Part shown: positions 19,346-28,869 of the stretch, piece after piece
Layout of the letters: each line of letters starts with the position of its first letter
Numbering within the stretch: the first letter of the stretch is position 1
From: Streptomyces sp. IMTB 2501
Lineage (GTDB): Bacteria > Actinomycetota > Actinomycetes > Streptomycetales > Streptomycetaceae
Assembly: GCF_001953885.1 (NCBI RefSeq)
Contig: NZ_MQUS01000031.1
Coordinates: 52,997-116,996, forward strand
DNA length: 64,000 nucleotides
Direction: 5' to 3'
Translations under genes and position numbers: made by a program
Notes under the pieces: model-generated
The model's database searches: none
Told to the model about the DNA's origin: nothing
Seen by the model: only the letters and a program-made list of their open reading frames with translations

Positions 19346-20938
19346 TCACTTGGCGGCAGCGGCAGGAACGTCCTCGCCGAGCAGCTTGCCGTCCGAGGTC
19401 TCGAACTGCTTCTTGAACTCGGCCACCGCGTCGTCGACCGCCTGGATCGTGTCGTTCGACATCTTGGCGCCCTCCTTGATGGAGGTCATCAGGCCCTGGT
19501 GCTTCCGGTGCAGGAAGTCGATCAGTTCCTTCTCGAAGCGGCGGATGTCGGCGACCGGGACGTCGTCCATACGGCCGTTGGTGCCGGCCCAGACGGAGAC
19601 GACCTGGTCCTCGGTGGCCATCGGCTGGTACTGGTCCTGCTTCAGCAGCTCGACCATGCGCGAACCGCGCTCCAGCTGCGCCTTGGAGGCCGCGTCCAGG
19701 TCGGAACCGAAGGCGGCGAAGGCCTCCAGCTCACGGAACTGGGCGAGGTCGACACGGAGGCGGCCGGAGACCTGGCGCATCGCCTTGTGCTGCGCGCTGC
19801 CACCGACTCGGGAGACGGAGATACCGACGTTCAGCGCGGGGCGCTGACCGGCGTTGAACAGGTCCGACTCCAGGAAGCACTGGCCGTCGGTGATGGAGAT
19901 GACGTTGGTCGGGATGAACGCCGAGACGTCGTTGGCCTTGGTCTCGACGATCGGCAGACCGGTCATCGAGCCGGCACCCATGTCGTCGGAGAGCTTGGCG
20001 CAGCGCTCCAGCAGCCGGGAGTGCAGGTAGAAGACGTCACCCGGGTAGGCCTCACGGCCCGGCGGGCGGCGCAGCAGCAGCGACACGGCGCGGTAGGCGT
20101 CGGCCTGCTTCGACAGGTCGTCGAAGATGATGAGGACGTGCTTACCCTCGTACATCCACTGCTGACCGATGGCCGAACCGGTGTACGGCGCAAGGTACTT
20201 GAAGCCGGCCGGGTCGGACGCCGGGGCGGCGACGATGGTCGTGTACTCCAGGGCGCCGTTCTCCTCCAGCGCGCGGCGCACGCCGGCGATGGTGGAGCCC
20301 TTCTGGCCGATGGCGACGTAGATGCAGCGGACCTGCTTCTTCGGGTCGCCCGAGCGCCAGTTGTCGCGCTGGTTGATGATCGTGTCGACGGCCAGGGCGG
20401 TCTTGCCGGTCTGGCGGTCACCGATGATCAGCTGACGCTGGCCACGGCCGATCGGGGTCATCGCGTCGACGGCCTTGTAGCCGGTCTCCATCGGCTCGTG
20501 CACCGACTTGCGCTGCATGACCGTGGGGGCCTGCAGCTCCAGCGCACGGCGGCCGGACGTCTCGATCTCGCCGAGGCCGTCGATCGGGTTGCCGAGCGGG
20601 TCGACGACACGGCCGAGGTAGCCCTCGCCGACCGCGACGGAGAGGACCTCACCGGTACGCGTGACCGGCTGACCCTCCTCGATGCCGCTGAACTCACCGA
20701 GGACGATGGCACCGATCTCGCGCTCCTCAAGGTTGAGGGCGAGGCCGAGGGTGCCGTCCTCGAACTTCAGCAGTTCGTTGGCCATGGCCGAGGGAAGACC
20801 CTCGACCTTCGCGATGCCGTCGCCGGCAAGGGTGACCGTACCGACCTCCTCGCGCGAGGCCGCGTCCGGCTTGTACGACTGGACGAAGTTCTCCAGCGCG
20901 TCCCGGATCTCCTCCGGCCGGATCGTGAGCTCCGCCAT
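19346..20938 (-). CDS. atpA: ATP synthase F1 subunit alpha
   Basis: A 530-residue regulatory alpha subunit. Walker A is GDRQTGKTALAVDTI and the alpha signature PALNVGISVSRVGGSAQ is present. ATG 20938 begins MAELTIRPEEIRDALENFV, the standard start; the longer open frame to 21253 lies over the atpH end and is a shadow. A ribosome site GGAGAGCAGGGAACCC precedes it. The 133-bp gap to atpH contains GGGGGTCTGGGGGCGACCCCC, a small hairpin. Confidence 0.98.
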   Translation of the reverse strand: MAELTIRPEEIRDALENFVQSYKPDAASREEVGTVTLAGDGIAKVEGLPSAMANELLKFEDGTLGLALNLEEREIGAIVLGEFSGIEEGQPVTRTGEVLSVAVGEGYLGRVVDPLGNPIDGLGEIETSGRRALELQAPTVMQRKSVHEPMETGYKAVDAMTPIGRGQRQLIIGDRQTGKTALAVDTIINQRDNWRSGDPKKQVRCIYVAIGQKGSTIAGVRRALEENGALEYTTIVAAPASDPAGFKYLAPYTGSAIGQQWMYEGKHVLIIFDDLSKQADAYRAVSLLLRRPPGREAYPGDVFYLHSRLLERCAKLSDDMGAGSMTGLPIVETKANDVSAFIPTNVISITDGQCFLESDLFNAGQRPALNVGISVSRVGGSAQHKAMRQVSGRLRVDLAQFRELEAFAAFGSDLDAASKAQLERGSRMVELLKQDQYQPMATEDQVVSVWAGTNGRMDDVPVADIRRFEKELIDFLHRKHQGLMTSIKEGAKMSNDTIQAVDDAVAEFKKQFETSDGKLLGEDVPAAAAK

Positions 20939-21071
20939 CTGGGTTCCCTGCTCTCCTTGTTGGGCCCGAAGTTTCACTTTGGGGGTCTGGGGGCGACCCC
21001 CAGGATTCTTCTGCACGGCCCAACCAGGGCCGTTCTGAGTACTACTGCTGTTCTCGAATACCGAGCGTCGC

Positions 21072-21887
21072 TCAGCTCGCCATGCGGCGGGCGGCGTCGT
21101 CCAGGCGGTCCGCGAGGGAGCCGTTGATGACCTCGTCACCGACCTGCACCCGGATACCGCCGACGACCTCGGGGTCCACGTCCAGGTTGAGGTGCATCCG
21201 GCGGCCGTAGAGCTTGGCGAGGGCGGCGCCGAGGCGCTGCTTCTGGCCATCACTCAGCGGCACCGCCGAGGTGACGACGGCGACCATGCGGTCCCGGCGC
21301 TCGGCGGCCAGCTTGGACAGGGACTCCAGTCCCGCTTCCAGGCTACGTCCACGCGGCGCGGTCACAAGGCGCGTCACCAGTCGCTCGGTGACGGGCTTGG
21401 CCCGGCCGCCGAGCAGCCGGTGCAGCAGCTCGGTCTTGGCCGCCGTACCCGCGGCGCGGTCGGTCAGCGCGGCGCGCAGCTCGGTGCTGGAGGAGACGAT
21501 CCGGCCGAACCGGAACAGCTCGTCCTCGGCATCGTCGAGGGTGCCCGTCTTCTCCCCGGCCGTGAGGTCGGCGATGCTCGCCAGCTCCTCCAGCGCGTCC
21601 ACCAGGTCGCGGGGCTGCGACCAGCGGGAGCGCGCCGTCCCGGCCACCAGGTCGGCGGCGGCACCGCTGACCTGGCCACCGATCAGACGCTGGACCAGCT
21701 CCGCCTTGGCCTCCGCGGGCTGCGCCGGGTCGGTGAGGACCCGGCGCAGGCCGGCCTCGCGGTCGAGCAGCGCGGTGACGGCCGCCAGCTCGTCCGCGAG
21801 CTGCCCGGCGTCCACGGACGTGGAGTCCGTCAGCGCGTCGAGACGCTCACGTGCGGCTGCCAGGGCCTCGCGGCTCGCTCCGTTCAT
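21072..21887 (-). CDS. atpH: ATP synthase F1 subunit delta
   Basis: A 271-residue delta subunit (OSCP homologue), longer than the ~180 residues of E. coli, as is usual in actinobacteria where a duplicated N-terminal region is present. The C-terminal signature LYGRRMHLNLDVDPEVVGGIRVQVGDEVINGSL is complete. It begins at ATG 21887, overlapping the atpF stop by 4 bp. Confidence 0.95.
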   Translation of the reverse strand: MNGASREALAAARERLDALTDSTSVDAGQLADELAAVTALLDREAGLRRVLTDPAQPAEAKAELVQRLIGGQVSGAAADLVAGTARSRWSQPRDLVDALEELASIADLTAGEKTGTLDDAEDELFRFGRIVSSSTELRAALTDRAAGTAAKTELLHRLLGGRAKPVTERLVTRLVTAPRGRSLEAGLESLSKLAAERRDRMVAVVTSAVPLSDGQKQRLGAALAKLYGRRMHLNLDVDPEVVGGIRVQVGDEVINGSLADRLDDAARRMAS

Positions 21888-22435
21888 CGCGTGGCCTCGG
21901 CCTTCTCCTCGAGCTCGTCGAGGAAGCGGTCGATCACACGGCTCTGGCGGGCGTGGTCCTCAAGGGACTCGCCGACGAGCTTGCCGGCCAGTTCGGTGGC
22001 GAGCTTGCCGACGTCCTGACGCAGCGTCTGCGCGGCGGCCTTGCGGTCGGCCTCGATCTGGGTGTGACCGGCGGCGACGATCTCCTCGCGCTGCCGCTGG
22101 CCCTCGGCCCGCATCTCGGCGATGAGCGCGGCACCCTGCTCCTGCGCCTCCTGGCGCAGGCGCGCGGCCTCGTGCCGGGCCTCGGCGAGCTGGGCCTTGT
22201 ACTGCTCAAGGACGCTCTGGGCCTCGACCTTCATGGCGTCGGCCTCTTCGATACCGCCTTCGATCGCCGCTCGGCGCTCCTCCAGAACCTTGTTGATGTT
22301 CGGAAGCAGCTTCTTCCAGAAGAAGAAGAACACGATGGCGAAGGCGATGGTGCCGACGAGCAGCTCCGGACCCTCGGGAAGGAGCGGGTTCCCGCCCTTC
22401 TCCGGGGCCGCCAGCTGAACCAGGTTGGCGATCAC
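21884..22435 (-). CDS. atpF: ATP synthase F0 subunit b
   Basis: A 183-residue peripheral-stalk subunit. One membrane span near the N-terminus (LLVGTIAFAIVFFFFWKKL) is followed by a long charged coiled coil (about residues 50-160) with repeated Ala/Glu/Arg pattern. It overlaps atpH by 4 bp. Standard length. Confidence 0.96.
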   Translation of the reverse strand: MIANLVQLAAPEKGGNPLLPEGPELLVGTIAFAIVFFFFWKKLLPNINKVLEERRAAIEGGIEEADAMKVEAQSVLEQYKAQLAEARHEAARLRQEAQEQGAALIAEMRAEGQRQREEIVAAGHTQIEADRKAAAQTLRQDVGKLATELAGKLVGESLEDHARQSRVIDRFLDELEEKAEATR

Positions 22436-22474
22436 ATCAGTGCCTTTCGTCGATACGTGTGGGGTACGGAGGTC

Positions 22475-22714
22475 TTACTTCGTACCGAACACGAACGGCA
22501 TGACGATGCCGATGAGGGCGAGCGCCTCACAGAAGGCGAAGCCGAGGATCTGGTTGGCGCGGATCAGACCCGCGGCCTCGGGCTGACGGGCGAGCGCCTG
22601 GGTGCCGTTACCGAAGATGATGCCGACGCCGATGCCGGGGCCGATGGCGGAGAGGCCGTAACCGACAGAACCGATGGAACCGGAGACAGCGGCGAGGGTC
22701 TCAGTGGCAGCCAT
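22475..22714 (-). CDS. atpE: ATP synthase F0 subunit c
   Basis: A 79-residue proteolipid with two transmembrane helices. The polar loop is ARQPEAAGLIRANQ and the proton-carrying carboxylate is the Glu in FAFCEALALIGIVM of the second helix. The glycine-rich first helix is GYGLSAIGPGIGVGIIFG. Forms the rotor ring. ATG 22714 follows GAAGGAAG. Confidence 0.97.
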   Translation of the reverse strand: MAATETLAAVSGSIGSVGYGLSAIGPGIGVGIIFGNGTQALARQPEAAGLIRANQILGFAFCEALALIGIVMPFVFGTK

Positions 22715-22782
22715 GCTGAATCTTCCTTCTCTTTACGGACCGGTGGGGGTTGGCCACCGGACGACCAGGGGTGGGGTGGGGC

Positions 22783-23601
22783 TCAGTGGTGCTCGGCGAG
22801 AGCGCCCTGAATGTAGGAGCAGGCCAGCAGCACGAAGACGTACGCCTGGACGGCCTGGACGAAAAGTTCGAAGAGGATCATGGCCATCGTCATCACGAAG
22901 GAGACGCCGGCGGCCGGGATCATCCAGCTGTTCAGCAGGTACCAGGAGGCGACGGTGAACATCACCAGCATCAGGTGACCGGCGAACATGTTGGCGAAGA
23001 GTCGCACCGCGTGCGTGAACGGGCGGACGAGGAGGTTCGAGAAGAACTCGATGACCATGACGAGCGGGAGCACCGCACCGAGCGACTTGTCGTAGCCCGT
23101 CACGTTCTTGAAGAACCCGACGAATCCGTGGCGCTTGAAGGTCAGCCCCACCCACAGGACCCAGACGAGCAGGGCCAGCACCATCGGGTAGGCGATGATC
23201 GAGCCCACCGGGAACTGGGCCAGCGGGATCACGGACCAGACGTTCATGATCCAGACGAAGAAGAAGATGGACACCATGAGCGGTACCCACTTCTCGCCCT
23301 CGCGCTTGCCGATGGTCTCGTACACGATGCCGCGGCGCACGAAGTCATAACCGGCCTCGCCGATCATCTGCAGCTTGCCCGGGATGACCTTGGCCCTGCC
23401 GAACGCGGCCCAGAAGAAGCCGACCACCAGAGCGGTGGTGATGAGCGCGAGCAGCATCACCTTGTTGAAGTCGAAGCCCCCGACGGTGACGATCGGCTTG
23501 AACAGGAACGAGTGCAGACCCGGAGCCGGGAAGCCACACCCGTTGTCGGACATGATCCGACAACTCCAGTCAAAGGCGAGCTGGGTCTGGTCAGCACTCA
23601 C
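22783..23601 (-). CDS. atpB: ATP synthase F0 subunit a
   Basis: A 272-residue membrane subunit with five or six spans forming the proton half-channels. The essential Arg lies in the segment PFTHAVRLFANMFAGH. GTG 23601 is chosen because AAGGAG stands 6 nt before it; the alternative GTG immediately upstream (23604) is too close to the ribosome site, and the frame continues to 23637. The 68-bp gap to atpE is free of genes. Confidence 0.92.
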   Translation of the reverse strand: MSADQTQLAFDWSCRIMSDNGCGFPAPGLHSFLFKPIVTVGGFDFNKVMLLALITTALVVGFFWAAFGRAKVIPGKLQMIGEAGYDFVRRGIVYETIGKREGEKWVPLMVSIFFFVWIMNVWSVIPLAQFPVGSIIAYPMVLALLVWVLWVGLTFKRHGFVGFFKNVTGYDKSLGAVLPLVMVIEFFSNLLVRPFTHAVRLFANMFAGHLMLVMFTVASWYLLNSWMIPAAGVSFVMTMAMILFELFVQAVQAYVFVLLACSYIQGALAEHH

Positions 23602-23826
23602 CACGGGCTCCTTCGGCGTGACGCATGGGTACGGCAACCTCGTTGTGTCGGCGCGGCGCGCGGCCGCGGATCGGCACCGGACTGGTGTTACGGATGTGGG
23701 GGCGGCTGAGGGGCATCGAGCCTCGCGATCGAGCAGGCGTCAGCTCAGATGCCCGCGCCCGCGATGCCGCAGTTGGCACCGGACGATAGCAGGAGATCTC
23801 ACAGCCCTTTATCCCGCCCCTACCCC

Positions 23827-24264
23827 TCACGACGACGGCCCTGTCTTCTCGGGCTTCTCACTCTTCGCGGAGTCCGGATCGACGTAGAAGATCTTGGCCT
23901 TCATGTGCGCGCGGGCCTGCGCGGCCATCCACACGACGGTGGTGACCACGATCGCCACGGCGAACGCCTTCGGATTGAAGAGGGAGGTGCCTTTGAAGAC
24001 GGCGACGAAGATGAAGAGGAGCAGCAGCTGGGCCATGTAGAGCATGAGGCCCATCGCCTGGAAGAGCTGGGGGAGCGTTTTTGCCGTCCACTGCAGCACG
24101 TACAGGCCGATACCCATGAACAGGATGGCCAGTGCCGTGCCGACGGCCGCGCCGATCGCACCCTTGCCCCCTGCGACCGCTGCGCTCACGGCGACAGCGA
24201 TCACGCCTGCGATCGCTGTGGGCACAGCGATCTGCAGAAGGTTCCGGGCGTCTTTGGACGGCAT
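23827..24264 (-). CDS. atpI: ATP synthase protein I (AtpI-like)
   Basis: A 145-residue protein with four predicted membrane segments (VPTAIAGVIAVAVSAAVAGG; AAVGTALAILFMGIGLYVL; a span around LMLYMAQLLLLFIFVAVF; AFAVAIVVTTVVWMAAQAR) and an acidic tail. First gene of the atp operon; AtpI-type proteins assist c-ring assembly or ion uptake and are poorly conserved. ATG 24264. The promoter is expected in the 302-bp region beyond. Confidence 0.88.
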   Translation of the reverse strand: MPSKDARNLLQIAVPTAIAGVIAVAVSAAVAGGKGAIGAAVGTALAILFMGIGLYVLQWTAKTLPQLFQAMGLMLYMAQLLLLFIFVAVFKGTSLFNPKAFAVAIVVTTVVWMAAQARAHMKAKIFYVDPDSAKSEKPEKTGPSS

Positions 24265-24566
24265 GGCGGCAACTCCGCTTTCACAAGGGGGCAGGGTGTC
24301 GTCATGGACGAGCGTAGTCCCGGGCTGAGTGATCGAGACCTCACGCCAATGGACCGTCGCACTACGGTCCTTCGGCTCTACCCCGGGTTCTCGTGAACCG
24401 TATCACAAACTATTTGATGAGGTCTTTACCCGCTGGGTGTGCTTGCTGTCACACATGAGAGTGACAGTGCCCGTCTGTGCAAAAACCGCGCCCACTTGTC
24501 TGGTATTGGGAGCTTTGCACTCCCACGAGTTGGCAATGCTCTCGTCAGATTCTTACCTGGTCCGTC
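24265..24566. promoter_or_regulatory. Intergenic region upstream of the atp operon
   Basis: 302 bp without a gene, between the atpI start and the stop of the MraY-like transferase gene. It must hold the atp operon promoter on the minus strand. An unusually AT-rich patch (CACAAACTATTTGATGAGG, 24405-24423) stands out. No convincing -35/-10 pair at correct spacing could be fixed by eye. Confidence 0.4.
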
Positions 24567-25898
24567 TCAGCGACGATCAAGGAAACGCGAACGAGGGCCA
24601 ATCGCGGTCGCCCCGTTGACGCCCGAGACTCCGGCAGTGACGGGGGCCCGTTCCCCGGTCTCGTGAGGGACCTGACGCGTCCCCTGCGGCTCACCGGCCT
24701 CCATGGCCACAGCGGCCTCGGCCGCACGGCGCCGGCGGCGGTAGCGCGGCGGCACGAACCGCTGCGCCCAGACCGGCACTCGCGGCGTGAAGCGCGGGAG
24801 CAGCAGCAGGACGAGACCGACCGCGCTGAGGAACACCACGCCGAGCACGATCCACATCGAGGCCGAGTTGACCGAGTACGCCAGCGCGCCGAAGGCGATC
24901 AGGGCCGACCAGAAGTACATGATCAGCACGGCCCGGCTGTGCGAGTGGCCGATCTCCAGCAGCCGGTGGTGCAGATGCCCGCGGTCCGCGGCGAACGGCG
25001 ACTGGCCGCGCCAGGTGCGCCGGACGATCGCGAGGACCAGGTCCGCGGCCGGCACCGCGATGATCGTCAGCGGGAGCAGCAGCGGGATGTAGACCGGCAC
25101 CGTCTGGTGCACCGCCGCCTTCTCCGAACCCGTGAACAGCGCGAGGGCGTCCGGGTCCACCTGGCCCGTGATCGAGATCGCGCCCGCCGCCAGCACCAGG
25201 CCGATCAGCATCGAGCCGGAGTCGCCCATGAAGATCCGCGCGGGGTGCATGTTGTGCGGCAGGAAGCCCAGGCACATGCCCATCAGGATCGCCGCGAACA
25301 GGGTCGCGGGAGCGGCGGCCTCGATGCCGTACGAGTACCAGATCCGGTACGAGTAGAGGAAGAACGCTGCGGCCGCGATGCAGACCATGCCGCCCGCGAG
25401 GCCGTCCAGGCCGTCCACGAAGTTCACCGCGTTGATCGTGATGACGACGAGCGCGACGGTCAGCAGGGTGCCCTGCCACTGGGTCAGTGCCACGTTGCCG
25501 ACGCCGGGGATGGGCAGCCACAGGATCGTCAGACCCTGCATGACCATGACGCCCGCGGCGATCATCTGGCCGCCCAGCTTGATCAGCGCGTCGATCTCGA
25601 ACTTGTCGTCCAGGACACCGATCAGCCAGATCAGGGCCGCGCCGGAGAGCAGGGCCCGCGGTTCGTTCGACTTCGCGAAGACCTCGTTGAGGTTGGCCAG
25701 GTGGTCCGCGACCAGCAGGCCCGCGCACAGACCGAAGAACATGGCGATACCGCCGAGGCGCGGAGTGGGCTCCCGGTGCACGTCACGGGCCCGGATCTCC
25801 GGCATCGCCCCCGCCACGATCGCGAACTTCCGTACCGGCCCTGTCAGCAGGTACGTCACCGCGGCCGTGATGCAGAGCGTCAGCAGGTATTCACGCAC
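24567..25898 (-). CDS. MraY/WecA family phospho-sugar transferase
   Basis: A 443-residue polytopic enzyme (about 11 spans) that transfers a UDP-sugar phosphate to undecaprenyl or decaprenyl phosphate, starting a cell-wall polymer. Family motifs: LIGVLDDKFEI (Mg-binding Asp pair), NAVNFVDGLDGLAGG, IFMGDSGSMLIG, and the C-terminal HHRLLEIGHSHSRAVLIMYFW. Closest in pattern to WecA/Rv1302-type GlcNAc-1-P transferases rather than MraY proper. GTG 25898 (MREYLLTLC) is chosen; another GTG at 25910 is in frame. The C-terminal 60 residues are basic and variable. Located between glyA and atpI. Confidence 0.85.
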   Translation of the reverse strand: MREYLLTLCITAAVTYLLTGPVRKFAIVAGAMPEIRARDVHREPTPRLGGIAMFFGLCAGLLVADHLANLNEVFAKSNEPRALLSGAALIWLIGVLDDKFEIDALIKLGGQMIAAGVMVMQGLTILWLPIPGVGNVALTQWQGTLLTVALVVITINAVNFVDGLDGLAGGMVCIAAAAFFLYSYRIWYSYGIEAAAPATLFAAILMGMCLGFLPHNMHPARIFMGDSGSMLIGLVLAAGAISITGQVDPDALALFTGSEKAAVHQTVPVYIPLLLPLTIIAVPAADLVLAIVRRTWRGQSPFAADRGHLHHRLLEIGHSHSRAVLIMYFWSALIAFGALAYSVNSASMWIVLGVVFLSAVGLVLLLLPRFTPRVPVWAQRFVPPRYRRRRRAAEAAVAMEAGEPQGTRQVPHETGERAPVTAGVSGVNGATAIGPRSRFLDRR

Positions 25899-26049
25899 AG
25901 GCTTCCCCACAGGTCTCGCTGGCCATCACAGCCCCATACCCTAGCGATGGACGTATATGGATGGGGACTTCCGGGTAGCGACGATGGTTGCACGTGTGGC
26001 TGTGAGCCATGGCGCACATCAGGGTGTACGGGACACCGCCTACCCCCGT

Positions 26050-27288
26050 TCAGCCCGGATACGGCGGAAAATCGCCTGTGAGCATGCGCACCTCGTCCCG
26101 TGCCGGAGCCGGGTCGGTCGTGCCGCGCAGCACGGCCGCCATCAGCGCCGCGATCCGCAGCATCTCCGGCTCCCCCATGCCCTGCGTGGTCACCGCGGCC
26201 GTGCCCAGGCGCAGACCTCGGCCGTCGCCGTGCGGCAGCACACAGCAGTCCAGGACGATCCCGGCGGCGGCCAGCCGGCCGCGGGCGGTGCGGCCGTCCA
26301 CACCGAGCGGGGCGGGGTCGGCGGTGATCAGATGGGTGTCCGTGCCGCCGGTGGTGACGGCGAGACCCTCGGCGGCCAGCTGACCGGCGAGCATGCGCGC
26401 GTTGTCGACCACCTGATGGGCGTACGAGCCGAACGCCGATGTTGCCGCCTCGCCGAACGCCACGGCCTTCGCGGCGATCGTGTGCATCTGCGCACCGCCC
26501 TGGGTGAACGGGAACACCGCCCGGTCGACGCGCTCGGCCAGTTCGCTCCCGCACAGGATCATCCCGCCGCGCGGCCCGCGCAGCACCTTGTGCGTGGTCG
26601 CGCACACGATGTCGGCGTACGGCACCGGGTTCGGCGCCACGCCGCCGGCGACCAGCCCGATCGGATGCGCGGCGTCGGCGATCAGATAGGCGCCGACCTC
26701 GTCGGCGACCTCGCGGAAGAAGGCGTAGTCGAAGTGGCGGGGGTAGGCGATGGAGCCGCACACGATCGCCTTCGGCCGGTGGTTGCGGGCGAGGTGGCGG
26801 ACCTGGTCGTGGTCGATGAGCCCGGTCTCCGCGTCCACGCCGTACCCCACGAAGTCGAACCAGCGGCCGGAGAAGTTCGCGGGCGAGCCGTGGGTGAGGT
26901 GGCCGCCGTAGTGCAGGCCGAGGGCGAGGACGGTGTCGCCGGGGCGCAGCAGCGCGGCGTAGGCGGCAAGGACGGCCGAAGAGCCCGAGTGGGCCTGGAC
27001 GTTGGCGTGTTCGGCGCCGAAGAGGGCCTTGGCCCGGTCGACGGCGAGCCGCTCGGCGACGTCGACGAGTTCGCAGCCGCCGTGGTGCCGGGCGCCGGGG
27101 TAGCCCTCGGCGTACTTGTTGGCGAGCGGCGAGCCCAGCGCTTCCAGCACGGCGGGCGAGGTGAAGTTCTCGGCGGCGATCAGCTGCAGCGTGGTCGACT
27201 GCCTCTGCAGCTCGGCCAGGAGGATCTCGGCCATCGCCGGGTCCTGCCGCCGCAGGGCGTCGGTCTCGAGGGTAGGGGTGACCGACAT
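26050..27288 (-). CDS. glyA: Serine hydroxymethyltransferase
   Basis: A 412-residue PLP enzyme converting serine and tetrahydrofolate to glycine and methylene-THF. The substrate region LQLIAAENFTSPAV and the tight NKYAEGYPGARHHGGCE are present. The PLP lysine lies in CATTHKVLRGPRGGMIL. ATG 27288 follows GGGAGCCCGCC. Streptomyces genomes carry more than one glyA; this is the copy next to the atp operon. The C-terminus is slightly shorter than E. coli GlyA but all active-site segments are seen. Confidence 0.93.
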   Translation of the reverse strand: MSVTPTLETDALRRQDPAMAEILLAELQRQSTTLQLIAAENFTSPAVLEALGSPLANKYAEGYPGARHHGGCELVDVAERLAVDRAKALFGAEHANVQAHSGSSAVLAAYAALLRPGDTVLALGLHYGGHLTHGSPANFSGRWFDFVGYGVDAETGLIDHDQVRHLARNHRPKAIVCGSIAYPRHFDYAFFREVADEVGAYLIADAAHPIGLVAGGVAPNPVPYADIVCATTHKVLRGPRGGMILCGSELAERVDRAVFPFTQGGAQMHTIAAKAVAFGEAATSAFGSYAHQVVDNARMLAGQLAAEGLAVTTGGTDTHLITADPAPLGVDGRTARGRLAAAGIVLDCCVLPHGDGRGLRLGTAAVTTQGMGEPEMLRIAALMAAVLRGTTDPAPARDEVRMLTGDFPPYPG

Positions 27289-27486
27289 GGCGGGCTCCCG
27301 GGCGGTCGACGGTGACGTACGTCCAATGTAGGCCGGGGATGTGTGGGGCGCCCGGTAATGAAGCCGCACGAGATACTCGGGAGTTCCGCGGAGACGGCGG
27401 CTGCGGCTGTGTCGTGGCTTGTCGCTCCCCCATCGCGGCGGAGCGGCGATCGACCACAGCGCCGCGCCCCTGGACGCGCGTCGGCG

Positions 27487-28164
27487 TTACGCCCGCGCCG
27501 CGACGCCCGTCAGCGCCGTCACCACGGGATCCAGCGCGTCCCGTATCTCGTCGCCGATGGACCGGAAGAAGGTGATCGGCGCGCCGTACGGGTCGTAGAC
27601 CTCGTCCGCCTCCGCGGTCGGGGCGAGAAGCCAGCCGCGCAGGGCCGCCGCCGCGCGGACCAGGGCGCGGGCGCGCATGACCACGCCGTCTTCCAGGGGC
27701 GGCAGCGTGGCCGGGTCTATGGCGCGGACCAGGCGGGTGAACTCCTTCAGGGTGAAGGTGCGCAGGCCCGCCGAATGGCCCATGGAGATGACCTGGGCGC
27801 GATGGTCGCGGGTCGCGGTGAGGACCAGGTCGGCCCTGATGACGTGCTCGTCCAGCAGCTCCCTGCCGACGAATCCGGAGGCGTCCGCGCCGAACTCGGC
27901 CAGCACCGTCTCGGCGTTGGCCTCCATCGGCGCGCCCTCGTGGCCCCAGGTGCCCGCGCTCTCCACGATCAGCCCGCCGCCGAGCACGCCGAGCCGCTCC
28001 GTCACGAAATGGCGGGTCAGCCGCTCGGTGATGGGCGAGCGGCACACATTGCCGGTGCTGACGTGGAGGATGCGGAAGGTGTCATGCGGAAAGCCGAACG
28101 TCGTCGTCTCCTCCGCGAGACGGTCCCCGATGCCTATGCCACGCCCCGCTTCAGGGGCCGTCAA
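27487..28164 (-). CDS. Low-molecular-weight protein tyrosine phosphatase fold; nucleophile replaced
   Basis: A 225-residue protein with the LMW-PTP fold. The P-loop reads LHVSTGNVCRSPITERL. In active enzymes the pattern is CxGNxCRS; here the first Cys (nucleophile) is Ser, while the Arg and Ser at the end remain. The general-acid loop DEVYDPYG near the C-terminus is kept. It starts with TTG 28164, overlapping the stop of the upstream gene in TTGA, so the pair is translationally coupled. It may be a pseudophosphatase that binds phosphorylated ligands. Its coupling with threonylcarbamoyl-AMP synthase is conserved in streptomycetes as far as I recall. Confidence 0.85.
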   Translation of the reverse strand: MTAPEAGRGIGIGDRLAEETTTFGFPHDTFRILHVSTGNVCRSPITERLTRHFVTERLGVLGGGLIVESAGTWGHEGAPMEANAETVLAEFGADASGFVGRELLDEHVIRADLVLTATRDHRAQVISMGHSAGLRTFTLKEFTRLVRAIDPATLPPLEDGVVMRARALVRAAAALRGWLLAPTAEADEVYDPYGAPITFFRSIGDEIRDALDPVVTALTGVAARA

Positions 28165-28808
28165 TTCGCCACCTCGAGGTCGGGTACGACCTTGCGCAGC
28201 TCCTCCGGCGACAGCGCGCCCTCGCGCAGCAGCACCGGCACCCGGCCGGTGACGTCGACGATGGACGACGGGACGTTGCCGGGGGTCGGACCGCCGTCGA
28301 GGTAGACGGAGACGGAGTCGCCCAGCATCTCCTGCGCCGCGTCGCAGTCCTCCGGCGCCGGGTGGCCGCTGAGGTTGGCGGAGGAGACGGCCATCGGGCC
28401 GACCTCGGTGAGCAGCTCGATCGCGACGGGGTGCAGGGGCATACGGACGGCCACCGTGCCGCGGGTGTCGCCGAGGTCCCACTGCAGGGACGGCTGGTGC
28501 CTGGCGACCAGCGTGAGGGCACCCGGCCAGAAGGCGTCGACCAGCTCCCAGGCCAGCTCGGAGAAGTCCGTGACGAGGCCGTGCAGGGTGTTCGGGGAGC
28601 CGATGAGGACAGGGGTGGGCATATTGCGGCCCCGGCCCTTGGCAGAGAGCAGATCGGCGACGGCCTCGGAGGAGAACGCGTCGGCGCCGATGCCGTACAC
28701 CGTGTCGGTCGGCAGCACCACCAGCTCGCCCCGGCGGACGGCGGACGCGGCCTCGCGCAGACCCGTCGCGCGGTCGGTCGCGTCGTTGGTGTCGTATCGC
28801 CGTGCCAT
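28161..28808 (-). CDS. L-threonylcarbamoyladenylate synthase (Sua5/YrdC)
   Basis: A 215-residue Sua5/YrdC/TsaC enzyme making threonylcarbamoyl-AMP for the t6A37 modification of ANN-decoding tRNAs. Signatures: ELVVLPTDTVYGIGADAF near the N-terminus, KGRGRNMPTPVLIG, and MAVSSANLSGHPAP (SxSAN-type substrate loop). ATG 28808. Its stop overlaps the phosphatase-fold gene. It lies downstream of prmC/prfA, a translation-quality cluster. Confidence 0.94.
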   Translation of the reverse strand: MARRYDTNDATDRATGLREAASAVRRGELVVLPTDTVYGIGADAFSSEAVADLLSAKGRGRNMPTPVLIGSPNTLHGLVTDFSELAWELVDAFWPGALTLVARHQPSLQWDLGDTRGTVAVRMPLHPVAIELLTEVGPMAVSSANLSGHPAPEDCDAAQEMLGDSVSVYLDGGPTPGNVPSSIVDVTGRVPVLLREGALSPEELRKVVPDLEVAN

Positions 28809-28869
28809 GTCTAGCGGGCCTCCTCGTACACGTAATGCGGGACTTCGGAAAACACTGCCTGGGGGGTGC

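Noticed and set aside
18578..21127. An 849-codon plus-strand ORF antisense to atpG-atpA
   Set aside because: A long antisense frame is common in GC-rich DNA; the product is Leu/Arg/Asp repetitive and the atp genes are certain.
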